A stretch of DNA of 64,000 bases from Photobacterium obscurum. Its GTDB lineage: Bacteria > Pseudomonadota > Gammaproteobacteria > Enterobacterales > Vibrionaceae. The translations under genes were made by a program, and so were the position numbers. Shown in pieces: positions 17,802-26,989 of this stretch; positions within the stretch are counted from its first letter, which is position 1, and every line of letters starts with the position of its first letter. The DNA lies in NCBI RefSeq assembly GCF_026191635.1, contig NZ_JAKRRW010000003.1:124001-188000 (forward strand), given 5' to 3'. Under the pieces are notes generated by a model that saw only the letters and a list, made by a program, of their open reading frames with translations, was not told the DNA's origin and did no database searches.

Positions 17802-18989
17802 ATGGCAGATACCAATCACTTGAATGCTACAGAGCAGGACCTCGCGGGAGCTCAGTCGACTTCCGAGGCCAAGGCCCAATTCCATCAGACCCAGCAGACG
17901 ATTGTCGTGAAGCTGGGTACCAGCGTGTTAACTGGCGGTACGTTACAACTAGACCGTGCCCATATGGTTGAACTGGTTCGACAGTGCGCCTTGCTGCGCC
18001 GTCAGGGCCATAAGGTCATTATGGTCACCTCCGGTGCAATTGCCGCCGGCCGCGAGCATTTAGGCTATCCCGAACTGCCCAAGAACATGGCCAGCAAGCA
18101 GCTACTGGCTGCGGTTGGCCAGAGCCGCCTGATCCAGGAGTGGGAAAGCCTGTTTGGTATTTATGGCCTGCATGTCGGCCAGATGCTGCTTACCCGGGCG
18201 GATCTTGATGACCGAGAGCGTTACCTCAATGCCCGCGATATGATCGTCGCGCTATTGGATAACGGCATTATCCCGGTGGTTAACGAGAATGATGCGGTCG
18301 CGACCACTGAAATCAAGGTGGGTGACAATGACAACCTGTCAGCGTTGGTCGGGATCCTGGCAAGTGCCGACAAGCTGTTGTTATTGACCGATCAGCCGGG
18401 ACTATTTACGGCCGATCCCCGTAACAATCCGGACGCAGAACTGATCCGTGAAGTTCATACCATTGATGAAACGCTGCATAAATTGGCGGGTGGCAGTGTT
18501 GGTGGTTTGGGTACCGGCGGTATGGCGACCAAACTGCAGGCCGCCGATGTCGCCCGACGAGCGGGTATTGAAGTAATTATTGCCGCAGGTAGTCGTCCAG
18601 ATGTGATTGCAGATCTGGTCAAAGGTGAGTCGGTGGGAACACGCTTCCTTCCGCTGGAGTCGCCGCTGGAGAGCCGTAAGCGCTGGATCCTGGCTGGCCC
18701 TCCGCCTGCGGGTGATATTGTGATCGATGACGGTGCGGCAATTGCCGTGCAACAACGAGGTAGTAGCTTGCTGTCAAAAGGGATCACCGAAGTGAAAGGA
18801 CAGTTTGAACGTGGCGAGGTGGCTCGGATCTTCAACACCAAAGGGGTGTTGTTGGCTCGTGGTATTAGCCGTTACTCAAGTCAGGATATGGCTAAGATAG
18901 CCGGAAAACACAGTCAGGATATTTATCAGGTCCTGGGCTATGAATACGGTCCGGTCGCGGTGCATCGTGATGATTTAGTGATCATCTGA
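17802..18989 (+). CDS. proB: Glutamate 5-kinase
   Basis: The first enzyme of proline synthesis, phosphorylating glutamate. It has an N-terminal amino-acid kinase domain ([44 protein letters not shown]) and a C-terminal PUA domain from about residue 300. At 395 residues it is about 28 longer than the Escherichia coli enzyme because the kinase motif starts near residue 36. The polar leader [18 protein letters not shown] has no family counterpart that I know. No ATG lies closer to the kinase domain and the ribosome-binding site is weak, so the start is uncertain. proA follows 49 bases later. Confidence 0.93.
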   Translation: MADTNHLNATEQDLAGAQSTSEAKAQFHQTQQTIVVKLGTSVLTGGTLQLDRAHMVELVRQCALLRRQGHKVIMVTSGAIAAGREHLGYPELPKNMASKQLLAAVGQSRLIQEWESLFGIYGLHVGQMLLTRADLDDRERYLNARDMIVALLDNGIIPVVNENDAVATTEIKVGDNDNLSALVGILASADKLLLLTDQPGLFTADPRNNPDAELIREVHTIDETLHKLAGGSVGGLGTGGMATKLQAADVARRAGIEVIIAAGSRPDVIADLVKGESVGTRFLPLESPLESRKRWILAGPPPAGDIVIDDGAAIAVQQRGSSLLSKGITEVKGQFERGEVARIFNTKGVLLARGISRYSSQDMAKIAGKHSQDIYQVLGYEYGPVAVHRDDLVII

Positions 18990-19038
18990 TCCAGCATACT
19001 GTGACTTACTGAAAATATTTTGATGATAGGGGAAGATT

Positions 19039-20295
19039 GTGAATCTTGAAATTATGGGTAAAGCAGCCCAGCAGGCTGCTTTCGAGCTGGCTACAGTCGC
19101 AACCGCGCAGAAAAACCAGGCGCTGGCAATTATTGCCGATGAACTTGAAGCCAACAGTGAAGCTATCCTGGCAGCCAATGCCAAAGACATTACTGCGGCA
19201 CGCGAATCAGGTATGTCCGATGCCTTGGTCGACCGTTTGCTTTTGAACGAAGAACGTTTGGCCGGCATTGCCAGTGATGTACGTAATGTGATCAGTCTTA
19301 ACGATCCGGTTGGTGCCGAGCTGGACAGTAAGGTACTAGAAAACGGCATGCGTCTTAGCCGTCGCCGTGTACCGTTGGGTGTTGTCGGGGTGATTTACGA
19401 AGCACGCCCGAACGTCACGATTGATATTGCCGCATTGTGTCTGAAAACCGGTAATGCCAGTATTTTGCGTGGTGGCCGTGAAACCTTCTACTCCAATATG
19501 GAGCTCGTTAAGGTCATTCAGGTGGCTTTGGAAAAAGCTGGCCTGCCTGCCGCCTCGGTACAGTATATTGAGAAACCGGATCGCGAGCTGGTTTCTCAGC
19601 TGCTTAAGCTGGATCAGTACGTTGATATGATTATTCCGCGTGGTGGTGCTGGCCTGCACAAAATGTGCAAGGAAAACAGCACTATTCCGGTGATCATCGG
19701 CGGTTTCGGGATCAGCCATGTGTATGTCGACCAATCAGCGGATCTTGCACGAGCACTGGATGTAGTCGAAAACTCGAAAGTTCAGCGTCCGTCAGCCTGT
19801 AATGCGCTAGATACGCTATTGGTCAGCGAAGAGGTTGCCGAGGCATTCCTTCCTCGCCTGGCTGAGCGCATGAACAACAGCAAAGTTGCCTTGGTGGCCG
19901 ATGAAATGGCCTATGCCCTGCTGGAAGGCAAGGCGGCAGAGCTGCGCAAAGTCGCTGACGGTGATTTTGATACCGAATGGTTGAGCTACACCCTTGGGGT
20001 GAAAGTGGTGAAGGATGTCGATGAGGCTATCGCGCATATGCGCAAGCACAACGCCAGCCATTCAGACTCGATTCTTACCAATGATATCCAGTCAGCAGAG
20101 CGGTTCGTGAACGCTGCAGGTTCAGCTGCCGTGTACGTGAACGCATCCACCCGATTCACCGATGGTGCCCAGTTCGGTCTTGGTGCAGAAGTGGCTGTCT
20201 CGACCCAGAAGCTCCATGCTCGAGGCCCTATGGGGCTGGAAGAGCTGACAAGTTATAAGTGGGTAGGAGTCGCCAATTACCTCTGCCGTTCTTAA
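19039..20295 (+). CDS. proA: Gamma-glutamyl phosphate reductase
   Basis: The second enzyme of proline synthesis, an NADPH-dependent member of the aldehyde dehydrogenase superfamily. The GTG start at 19039 with AGGGGAAG upstream gives 418 residues, the family length. Seen are [19 protein letters not shown], the catalytic cysteine in [13 protein letters not shown], and [12 protein letters not shown]. It is co-transcribed with proB and closed by a strong terminator. Confidence 0.96.
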   Translation: MNLEIMGKAAQQAAFELATVATAQKNQALAIIADELEANSEAILAANAKDITAARESGMSDALVDRLLLNEERLAGIASDVRNVISLNDPVGAELDSKVLENGMRLSRRRVPLGVVGVIYEARPNVTIDIAALCLKTGNASILRGGRETFYSNMELVKVIQVALEKAGLPAASVQYIEKPDRELVSQLLKLDQYVDMIIPRGGAGLHKMCKENSTIPVIIGGFGISHVYVDQSADLARALDVVENSKVQRPSACNALDTLLVSEEVAEAFLPRLAERMNNSKVALVADEMAYALLEGKAAELRKVADGDFDTEWLSYTLGVKVVKDVDEAIAHMRKHNASHSDSILTNDIQSAERFVNAAGSAAVYVNASTRFTDGAQFGLGAEVAVSTQKLHARGPMGLEELTSYKWVGVANYLCRS

Positions 20296-20385
20296 TTTTT
20301 GATTTCTTTGTTTTTCGCCTGGTATCGGCATCAAAAGTGCTTATTTAAGCTTATTAATTCCGTACTTTCTTAAACCGCCAAGTAG

Positions 20386-20412
20386 AAAAAAGCTGCCCAA
20401 GGCAGCTTTTTT
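20386..20412 (+). terminator. proBA terminator, bidirectional
   Basis: Perfect stem AAAAAAGCTGCC/GGCAGCTTTTTT with a CAA loop. The A and T arms make it usable from both strands, and it separates proA from the converging minus-strand cluster. Confidence 0.9.
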
Positions 20413-20460
20413 ATTTGATCTATTTTTAGAATCATATCCTGCACAGAACAGGTTAACTAT

Positions 20461-20652
20461 CTAGGAACTGGATTCGTCCTTTTTCTCTTCTTCTTTCAGC
20501 GCTTCTTCCCGCTTGTGCTTTTCCTGCATATATTTGACTTTGTCACGGTAGCCAAACTTCATATTTGCCGTGTATTTCAAGGCCGCAATGTTACTGACAA
20601 CAACGCTGACGACGATGATGCTGATAACCCAGGGGTTGAGTAGCCATTCCAT
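20461..20652 (-). CDS. DUF2897-type small membrane protein
   Basis: 63 residues: an N-terminal membrane helix (about 7-26, starting MEWLLNPWVISIIVV) and a highly charged cytoplasmic tail rich in Lys and Glu. This is the pattern I recall for DUF2897, found beside the M15 peptidase gene in Vibrionaceae. It starts directly after the peptidase stop and is last in the minus-strand dapE cluster. Function unknown. Confidence 0.75.
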   Translation of the reverse strand: MEWLLNPWVISIIVVSVVVSNIAALKYTANMKFGYRDKVKYMQEKHKREEALKEEEKKDESSS

Positions 20653-21345
20653 TTAGACCTCACAGATATTCTCTATGTACTTACTATAAAGACTATCAAG
20701 GTTTGTCAGAATCTGCGACTTTCCAGCAATTTGGCTTGCGCTAAGTGTGCTGTGAAGCAACTCGGGTGTGAGTTGCTTGAGCAACGGCTGACTGAGCGGG
20801 TAATAACTGATGTGCCAGGGTTCAATCGCGACCCCGTTTCGGTCTTCGGCGTAGGGAAGGTAGAACTCAAAGCGTTTGATATTTTTATTGAGCCAAACAC
20901 TGAACTCTGCCTGATGGCCGGTTTCATATTCCCACGGTTCCAGCTGAAGTTGGATGCCTTGTGGCAGACAGTTGGCTGCATACACATCGACATCCGTTCC
21001 CCAGTGGTGACGGCTGGCACCGGGTAGGGCTGACCAGCGCATGATGGCATGGATTTTTTCCAGCACCGTCAGTTCGTCAGGATCCAGCAGGTGGCAGTGG
21101 CTGTCTAATATCGGCCGTATTCCGTTGAACTTGTTATTCCAGATCTGAAGCTGGCGGTCAAAGGAGCGAAAAGCACTGGCGAGCTGTAGATCAAAGCCAG
21201 CATCTGCCGCTGCCTGCTGCAGGGAAACAAAGGCTGGCTGCATGTCTTTGTGCAGCAAGTGCTGCTGGTGGCTGACTAAATGGCTATCAGTCTGGCCGGT
21301 AAGTTGCCCGGCGGTGAGCTGCCGGGTTATCGTTGAGTTTGTCAT
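20653..21345 (-). CDS. M15-family D-alanyl-D-alanine carboxypeptidase-like protein
   Basis: A 230-residue zinc peptidase of the VanY/DacB branch. The motifs SAFRSFDRQ, HHWGTDVDVY (the His and Asp zinc ligands) and EPWHISYYP (the catalytic Glu and third His) are in order. There is no clear signal peptide, so the location is uncertain. Its ATG overlaps the dapE stop in the form TAATG at 21343-21347, indicating coupled translation. A link to diaminopimelate and peptidoglycan metabolism fits the pairing with dapE. Confidence 0.85.
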   Translation of the reverse strand: MTNSTITRQLTAGQLTGQTDSHLVSHQQHLLHKDMQPAFVSLQQAAADAGFDLQLASAFRSFDRQLQIWNNKFNGIRPILDSHCHLLDPDELTVLEKIHAIMRWSALPGASRHHWGTDVDVYAANCLPQGIQLQLEPWEYETGHQAEFSVWLNKNIKRFEFYLPYAEDRNGVAIEPWHISYYPLSQPLLKQLTPELLHSTLSASQIAGKSQILTNLDSLYSKYIENICEV

Positions 21346-22475
21346 TAAAGCGCTTTTTCTAACACTTTCTGGTACATGTCGGTGAGCTTTTCAAGATCGG
21401 CAACCTTCACGCACTCGTTAACTTTATGGATAGTGGCATTGACGGGGCCGAGCTCAACAACCTGAGCGCCGGTACGGGCAATAAAGCGTCCGTCAGAAGT
21501 ACCACCGGTCGTAAGTAACTCCGGCTTACTATGGTTTACTTCCTCGATAGCGGCAACAACAGCATCGAGCAAGGTACCATGGTCGGTTAGGAATGGATGT
21601 CCGCTGAACGTCCACTTAAGATCATAGTCCAATCCGTGGGCATCGAGTACCGAGTGAACTTTTCGCTTGATATCGTCAGCGGTAAGTTCAGTACTGAAAC
21701 GGAAGTTAAATTGAACATGAAATTCGCCCGGAATGACATTGGATGCACCAGTTCCGGCATGCAGGTTGGCAATTTGGAAACTGGTCGGCGGGAAATAATC
21801 ATTACCGTTATCCCAGGTTGTTGCCGCCAGTTCAGCCAAGGCCGGCATCGCACGGTGCACGGGGTTGTCAGCCAAATGAGGATAGGCTACGTGGCCCTGT
21901 ACTCCCTTCAGCGTGACATCACCGGTGATAGAACCACGGCGACCGTTTTTAACCACATCACCGACGGCATGGGTACTTGATGGTTCGCCAACAATACACA
22001 TGTCGATTTTCTCGTTACGGGCTTCCAGGGTATCGATGACCCGGGTTGTCCCGTTGATAAATGGCCCTTCCTCATCGGAAGTGATCAGCAGTGCTATGGA
22101 GCCGTTATGCTCGGGGTTTTCTGCCAGAAAACGTTCGATAGCGACAATGAAACATGCCAGAGAGCCCTTCATATCCGCGGCGCCACGACCATGCAGGTAG
22201 CCGTCGATGATGGTTGGCTCAAAGGGCGGGGTGTGCCATTTATCCGATGATCCTGCTGGGACAACATCCGTATGTCCGGCAAAAACCAATAGTGGTGCTT
22301 CGGTTCCACGACGGGCCCACAGGTTCGTCGTATCTTCAAATACCATGGTTTCAATCTTGAAGCCGAGCTTTTCAAGACGAGCAATCATCACATCCTGGCA
22401 GCCTGCATCTTCCGGGGTTACCGATATGCGGCCGATAAAGTCTTTCGCCAGAGCGATTACCGGGCTGTCTGACAT
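21345..22475 (-). CDS. dapE: Succinyl-diaminopimelate desuccinylase
   Basis: An M20-family di-zinc enzyme of lysine and diaminopimelate synthesis (376 residues). Motifs are [22 protein letters not shown], the catalytic [22 protein letters not shown], and the C-terminal histidine in [11 protein letters not shown]. It lies 14 bases after the ArsC-like gene, the same pair as yffB-dapE in Escherichia coli, and is coupled to the M15 peptidase gene downstream. Confidence 0.96.
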   Translation of the reverse strand: MSDSPVIALAKDFIGRISVTPEDAGCQDVMIARLEKLGFKIETMVFEDTTNLWARRGTEAPLLVFAGHTDVVPAGSSDKWHTPPFEPTIIDGYLHGRGAADMKGSLACFIVAIERFLAENPEHNGSIALLITSDEEGPFINGTTRVIDTLEARNEKIDMCIVGEPSSTHAVGDVVKNGRRGSITGDVTLKGVQGHVAYPHLADNPVHRAMPALAELAATTWDNGNDYFPPTSFQIANLHAGTGASNVIPGEFHVQFNFRFSTELTADDIKRKVHSVLDAHGLDYDLKWTFSGHPFLTDHGTLLDAVVAAIEEVNHSKPELLTTGGTSDGRFIARTGAQVVELGPVNATIHKVNECVKVADLEKLTDMYQKVLEKAL

Positions 22476-22489
22476 CCTTGTATCCTTAA

Positions 22490-22852
22490 TTATTTATCTG
22501 CAGATGATTGGAAAATTTCTTGGTATTGGGCCGGCTTGAAGCCCAGATAGTAGCTTTCATTATGAACCAGTAGCGGGCGCTTGATCATCGCCGGATACTC
22601 CAGCATCAGTTCGATAGCGGTATCACGGTTTAGGCTAGCTTTTTGCTCGTCACTCAGTTGACGGTAGGTGGTACCGCGTTTGTTGACCATGGCTTCCCAG
22701 CCAAGCTGCGCTTCAAATGTTTCCAGCATCGGCTGATCTAAACCGTCAACCCGGTAGTCATGGAAGCGGTATTCAATGCTTTCTGCTTCCAGCCACTTTT
22801 TCATTTTCTTGATGGTGTCGCAATTTTTGATGCCGTAGGCAATTGTACTCAT
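22490..22852 (-). CDS. ArsC/Spx-family reductase-like protein (YffB type)
   Basis: A 120-residue thioredoxin-fold protein. [16 protein letters not shown] carries the single conserved cysteine of the ArsC family, and [10 protein letters not shown] plus IKRPLLV match the substrate loop region. It resembles YffB, which lacks known arsenate reductase activity. It is first or second in the unit that continues into dapE. Confidence 0.85.
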   Translation of the reverse strand: MSTIAYGIKNCDTIKKMKKWLEAESIEYRFHDYRVDGLDQPMLETFEAQLGWEAMVNKRGTTYRQLSDEQKASLNRDTAIELMLEYPAMIKRPLLVHNESYYLGFKPAQYQEIFQSSADK

Positions 22853-22924
22853 GGTAATACTGACTTACTTATCGTTTGAATTAGCTATCCTTTATAGCGA
22901 GATTACTCAGGCTTCGCAACGGTA

Positions 22925-23320
22925 TTAGCTATAGACGATCGCCATTTTGATCAGCCAGCTACAGGCAAACAGCCCGACGGCGAAAATAATTGTTCGCCAC
23001 GGACTGAGCTTGCAGGCATAACACACCATATACAGTGCCCGGGAAAGGATAAACAAGTAAGCGGGGAGGGCGGCTTCTGCTTCGGGTACCCCTGCAAAGT
23101 GGGCAATAAAGACGCAGATGGCGAAAACTGGTGTCACTTCCCAGCCGTTGGCTTGAGCGGCTTTAACTCGGGCCGCTGCACCGGTTAGTTCCCTTTCTTG
23201 AATTCGGGGCTGGTTGATATCGAACCGACCGGTCTGGCGGACTGTCAGCCAGCCCCCGAGCCCGGCCAGCAGGTAGTTAAACAGTATTGATATAATGATG
23301 CACCAGAAAGCAGGCGTCAT
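22925..23320 (-). CDS. MAPEG-family membrane protein
   Basis: 131 residues with four hydrophobic helices and the segment RVKAAQANGWEVTPVFA, which resembles the eicosanoid/glutathione MAPEG fold (family ERxxxAxxNxxE-like region). Family members include glutathione transferases, but many bacterial ones are uncharacterised. It lies 72 bases upstream of the ArsC-like gene on the same strand. Confidence 0.75.
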   Translation of the reverse strand: MTPAFWCIIISILFNYLLAGLGGWLTVRQTGRFDINQPRIQERELTGAAARVKAAQANGWEVTPVFAICVFIAHFAGVPEAEAALPAYLFILSRALYMVCYACKLSPWRTIIFAVGLFACSWLIKMAIVYS

Positions 23321-23609
23321 AGTCAGTCCCCCTGTTTGTCGGTTCTGGTATTTAGTGTAGAACGGATTAACTTGGAGTGAGCTTGTCTTGAGAGAGGTCT
23401 GATAGACGCTAGCGGTAGAAAGTGCAAGGGGGGATTATGCTCTCTATTCATCGGGAAAGCCTTTGATGAACCGTCGTTATGTTTTCAACTTATTGAAAAA
23501 TATAGATTTGTTGCTTAAATGTTAGTGCTTGTAAATAGACTGTTCGGGCCAGAAAGTGAGATCATAGTCACTGATTTGTGCTCGGGTTAGCTATAAATCA
23601 TCACCCTCC

Positions 23610-23650
23610 TTGATCAAACTCAACATTCCTTTTGTAGAAGACGGAATAAT
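23610..23650 (+). promoter_or_regulatory. FNR-type class II promoter candidate
   Basis: TTGATCAAACTCAA (23610-23623) matches the FNR consensus TTGAT-N4-ATCAA at nine of ten positions. A -10-like AATAAT lies at 23645-23650, which puts the FNR site about 41 bases before the expected start, the classic activating position. The rest of the gap from 23321 shows nothing further that I can interpret. Confidence 0.6.
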
Positions 23651-23676
23651 GAAACTTCAAAATTATGGAGGTCTCA

Positions 23677-23958
23677 ATGGAATTGAATCCGGTTTTTGCC
23701 CGTCGTCTTTATTTAGCATTGCTTGTTGAACAACTTGAACGCCCTAACGTTCCTAAGCTCATTGAAATTACTGGTTGGCCACGTCGTACTATTCAGGACG
23801 TGTTAAAAGCCTTGCCTGGTTTCGGTATTGAGCTGGCATTTATACAGGATGGTAAGCGCCATAATGACGGTTATTATCAACTGAGTGACTGGGGGCCGTT
23901 CGACCTGCAATGGGTTGAATCTAGAGAGCAGGACATCATTACATCCGTATCTTGTTAA
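23677..23958 (+). CDS. Small winged-helix DNA-binding protein
   Basis: 93 residues. The helix-turn-helix is visible as VPKLIEITGWPRRTIQDVLK, followed by a wing-like strand segment and DGYYQLSDWGPF. The ATG at 23677 is chosen because GGAGGT ends four bases before it; an ATG at 23665 overlaps that ribosome-binding site. I recall similar small conserved proteins in Vibrio but no function. The FNR-like promoter suggests a regulator made under oxygen limitation, next to narQP and nap. Confidence 0.75.
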   Translation: MELNPVFARRLYLALLVEQLERPNVPKLIEITGWPRRTIQDVLKALPGFGIELAFIQDGKRHNDGYYQLSDWGPFDLQWVESREQDIITSVSC

Positions 23959-23960
23959 TA

Positions 23961-23985
23961 AAAAACCGCAGTCATGCGGTTTTTT
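23961..23985 (+). terminator. Bidirectional terminator
   Basis: Stem AAAAACCGCA/TGCGGTTTTT with a GTCA loop, placed between the winged-helix gene and the converging narQ-narP-lipoprotein unit. It is symmetric enough for both strands. Confidence 0.88.
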
Positions 23986-24025
23986 ATTGGATTTATACGG
24001 TAAGTCAAGCGCGTGGTGGTGGCGG

Positions 24026-24352
24026 TTACGGGCAATGATAGGCATTGCCCATTAGGGTGACAGAAGTGCCGAATGGTTTTGGGCTATAAAGGTCAACCGT
24101 ATTTGCACCAAGCTCGGCCGCCTGATTTTTTAAATCATTGAGCGCCCCGTCAGTTAATGCTTTATTGCTGATAAACCAGAATGAATACCAGCTTCCCTCT
24201 GAGCCGATAACCGTCCCTTTATCAATACAGCTTTCGAGCCTCTCCGAAGCATCCCAGCGAATGCGAACGTTTTCGCTATGACTATATAGCTCAGTCGTTT
24301 CACAACCCATTAGCAGTAATGACGCCAGTCCGATTAGGGCCTTATATTTCAT
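24026..24352 (-). CDS. DUF4156-type lipoprotein
   Basis: A 108-residue protein with a lipoprotein signal ending in the lipobox LLMGC. The mature domain contains NQAAELGANTVDL, typical of the DUF4156 / RcsF-like small lipoprotein fold (YjeI type), and paired cysteines (ESC and YHCP). Its ATG overlaps the narP stop (TAATG at 24350-24354), so it is translationally coupled to the nitrate regulator. The role is unknown. Confidence 0.78.
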   Translation of the reverse strand: MKYKALIGLASLLLMGCETTELYSHSENVRIRWDASERLESCIDKGTVIGSEGSWYSFWFISNKALTDGALNDLKNQAAELGANTVDLYSPKPFGTSVTLMGNAYHCP

Positions 24353-24978
24353 TATTGCCCCTGAGATTCTAGATATAGCACGGTCGCGGCGGTTCGAGAT
24401 TTAACCTGGAGCTTTTTCAGCAGGCTCTTCATGTGAACCTTCACCGTAGCCTCGGAAATAAACAGTGAGTCCGCAATCTGCTTGTTGCGGTAGCCTTTAG
24501 CGACTTCTTGCAGGATTTGCATCTCCCTGTCGGTCAGAGAGTTCAGTAAGGAATCCTGTTCGGAGCTGTCCTCTAGGTGTTCCCGTACCAAGTCACTGTA
24601 GGCTTTACCGCCGCAGAGCGCCTGTTTAAGCAATTCAATGAGTTGCTCTGGCTCGGTGTCTTTGAGCAAGTAGCCATCGGCCCCGGCATTAACCAGTGCT
24701 TTGATATCAGAGCGACTGTCAGATACCGTTAACACCACGATGCTTGATTGAATGCCCTCGGCCCGCATGGCATGAAGGGTATCGAGCCCCGACATTCCCT
24801 TCATGTTTAGGTCAAGCAGGATCAGATCTGGATCTTTCTCGCTGGCCAGCTGGACGGCATCGGCACCATTGCTTGCTTCGCCCACGATTTCGAAATCTGG
24901 CTCAAAGCTGAGCAGCTGGCAGATCCCCCGTCGCATTAACGGGTGATCATCGACAATCATTATTTTCCAACACGTCAT
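24352..24978 (-). CDS. narP: Nitrate/nitrite response regulator NarP
   Basis: A 208-residue NarL-family regulator. It has a receiver domain (about 5-120) with phosphoacceptor Asp56 in LLDLNMKG, and a LuxR-type helix-turn-helix (about 142-205) with LTDREMQILQEVAKGY and SEATVKVHMKSLLKKL. It is paired with narQ, 11 bases upstream, and divergent from the nap operon, its probable target. NarP rather than NarL is chosen from the pairing with NarQ and nap and the absence of narGHI. Confidence 0.93.
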   Translation of the reverse strand: MTCWKIMIVDDHPLMRRGICQLLSFEPDFEIVGEASNGADAVQLASEKDPDLILLDLNMKGMSGLDTLHAMRAEGIQSSIVVLTVSDSRSDIKALVNAGADGYLLKDTEPEQLIELLKQALCGGKAYSDLVREHLEDSSEQDSLLNSLTDREMQILQEVAKGYRNKQIADSLFISEATVKVHMKSLLKKLQVKSRTAATVLYLESQGQ

Positions 24979-24989
24979 AATTCTATTCC

Positions 24990-26681
24990 TTAAGGCTCAA
25001 GAGTGAAGCTCAGAGCCACTTCACTGCCTGAACCCTGAGTTGTATTTATCGTCAATTCACCATGAAGGCGTGACGCCCGTTCTGTCATTATTGCCAGACC
25101 ATAGTGGTTGAGTTTTTCATTGGTTGGGTCGAAACCCTCCCCGTCATCGTTGATCCGGATGTTGACCTGGTCACCGTCCTGCTCACAAGTAACGATGATC
25201 TCGTCAGCCTTTGCATGCTTGATGGCATTGAGCACGGCCTCTCTTATCAACTGTAATAAATGCACCTGATGGTGGGCATCTAAATTCAACGATGATAAAT
25301 GGTTATCAATGATGAGCATGGCATCGGTCTGCTCATCAAGCGGTTTAAGCATTTCGACCAGCGCCTCACCAAAATTGGCTTCTTTAATCGTCAGGCGGAA
25401 CGTACTTAGCAACTCTCGTAGCTGGGTATAAGCCCCTGATAGGCCGCTATCTATATCGGTGATGATCTGCATGGCATTGTCCATTTCATTCTTGCTCAGC
25501 TGGCGTTTCAGCAGTGTCATTTGGATCTTCAGGTATGACAACGACTGGGCAAGGGAATCATGCAGTTCTCGGGCAATCGTAGCACGCTCTTCCATCAATA
25601 ATAACTGTTCAGCTTGTTTCTGCGCCCGGTTGTAGTAAATCGCCCGGGCCATGGTACGGGCAATATTATCGATCAGACTCTTATCTGGGCAGGGCAGGGT
25701 ATATTGCCACCAGAGCTGCCCCAGAACCTGACCGTCGAGTTCTAAATCTTGGTAATGCCAGGGTTGCTTCGATGAGGCTCCGGCGGTGATTTCTGTATTG
25801 ACGCCATTGCTTTCTTCAATCACCAGCTTGGTGGCCGTCAATCCTTCAATTGCAATCAGGGTATCGAGCATGGCGGAGAAGTTCTGTGATGACAGACGGC
25901 TTACTGACAGTTCCTGCGAGCAGTTATAGAGCACCTGCAACGATTCGTTGGCATGGCGCAGACGGCGGGTTTTTTCATCGACGGACTTTTCAAGATCCCG
26001 ATACAGCTTGCCAAGCTCTGAGGCCATTTTGGAAAAGGCCCCAGCCAGAATGCCTAATTCGTTTTCGCTTTTGACATTAAGGGCGAGGTCAAAGTGCCCG
26101 TTTTGTACCTGTTCACTGGCGGCAACGAGTTGGTTCAGTGGCGAGACAATTTTCCGCTGGGTAAAGTGTATCGTGTACAGCGCTGCAATGAGGATTAGGC
26201 TAAGCCCAATACCGCCTGTGATAGAAAGTACCTGCAACTTGATAACCGAAAATTCCTGCAATTCGAAAACAAATCCGTCAATCCTGTCGACAAAATTCGC
26301 AACTTCGTCGAGAAAACGCTGCTTTTCTCCATTGTGAAGTAACGGATGAAGAGTCTCCCAGCGCCCGATTAGGTTGTAGTAATGCACTTTGATATCTGTC
26401 GGTACTGTCCAGTGCTCCAGTGCAGCCATCGAGGGCGAAAATAAAGACTGCTCAAACTGGTCAAGATGTTCAGTGATCTGCGGAGAGTTGGTTTGGATAT
26501 CATAGGCCAGGCGATAGCTCTGCATGCGCAGGGAGCCCGAAACGTTAACCGCCTCAGCATCGTTGAGGCTCGATGCGAGTGTCAGCAGGGCGAAGCTGGT
26601 CGTGGCAACTGATAGCAACAGGATCACCAACATTGTACGGGCGATCGTCGTGGTAACGGGCTTGAGCGGCCGAGTCTGCAC
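24990..26681 (-). CDS. narQ: Nitrate/nitrite sensor histidine kinase NarQ
   Basis: A 563-residue membrane sensor with two transmembrane helices (about 14-36 and 150-170). The periplasmic domain opens with the P-box-like NVSGSLRMQSYRLAYD, which binds nitrate. HAMP and GAF-like regions follow. The HisKA_3 site is RELHDSLAQSLSYL, and the ATPase domain contains NAIKHAKADEI and DDGEGFD. Signal transfer to NarP would activate nap in low nitrate. The start is at 26681, facing the nap promoter region. Confidence 0.93.
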   Translation of the reverse strand: MQTRPLKPVTTTIARTMLVILLLSVATTSFALLTLASSLNDAEAVNVSGSLRMQSYRLAYDIQTNSPQITEHLDQFEQSLFSPSMAALEHWTVPTDIKVHYYNLIGRWETLHPLLHNGEKQRFLDEVANFVDRIDGFVFELQEFSVIKLQVLSITGGIGLSLILIAALYTIHFTQRKIVSPLNQLVAASEQVQNGHFDLALNVKSENELGILAGAFSKMASELGKLYRDLEKSVDEKTRRLRHANESLQVLYNCSQELSVSRLSSQNFSAMLDTLIAIEGLTATKLVIEESNGVNTEITAGASSKQPWHYQDLELDGQVLGQLWWQYTLPCPDKSLIDNIARTMARAIYYNRAQKQAEQLLLMEERATIARELHDSLAQSLSYLKIQMTLLKRQLSKNEMDNAMQIITDIDSGLSGAYTQLRELLSTFRLTIKEANFGEALVEMLKPLDEQTDAMLIIDNHLSSLNLDAHHQVHLLQLIREAVLNAIKHAKADEIIVTCEQDGDQVNIRINDDGEGFDPTNEKLNHYGLAIMTERASRLHGELTINTTQGSGSEVALSFTLEP

Positions 26682-26800
26682 TGAAAATCCTTTCTTTGGA
26701 ATACTAATAATATTGATGGAAAACCAAGCGTTTAGAGTGTTTGTTGAGCTATGGTTTTTACGGCTATAGTAAATATTGTGAGGGTTGTCATTTCTCTTTA

Positions 26801-26841
26801 TTGATCCAAGACAATTTTACCCCCTATTTAGCCCTTACTAG
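26801..26841 (+). promoter_or_regulatory. nap operon FNR-like site and -10
   Basis: TTGATCCAAGACAA (26801-26814) has a perfect FNR left half and a partial right half. TACTAG at 26836-26841 could be the -10, which would give class II spacing. The flanking TACC and GGTA heptamer-like pieces could be NarP sites but match loosely. Confidence 0.45.
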
Positions 26842-26899
26842 GTATTTAAGCATTTATTACGGGATTTACACTTGTCGTGTCAAAAAATGACGGTTTGTG

Positions 26900-26925
26900 A
26901 ATGGTATTTGAGTCCAAATACCATT
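26900..26925 (+). promoter_or_regulatory. Long perfect inverted repeat in the nap leader
   Basis: AATGGTATTTG (26900-26910) and CAAATACCATT (26915-26925) are exact inverse complements separated by AGTC. The outer 7-mers AATGGTA/TACCATT resemble NarL/NarP heptamers facing apart. It lies 65 bases upstream of napF with no T-run after it, so an operator or leader hairpin is more likely than a terminator. Confidence 0.5.
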
Positions 26926-26989
26926 CGACGCGAAAAGTACAACCCGTGATATGTATTTTATTCATATTACTTAACGAAAGGGAAAGCTA

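Noticed and set aside
20653..21345. Overlap of the M15 peptidase gene with dapE as a frameshifted fusion
   Set aside because: The overlap is a TAATG stop-start junction, and both proteins are full length with complete motifs.
26900..26925. Inverted repeat before napF as an NsrR site
   Set aside because: The spacing between ATTT and AAAT is six bases, whereas NsrR sites have an 11-1-11 layout.
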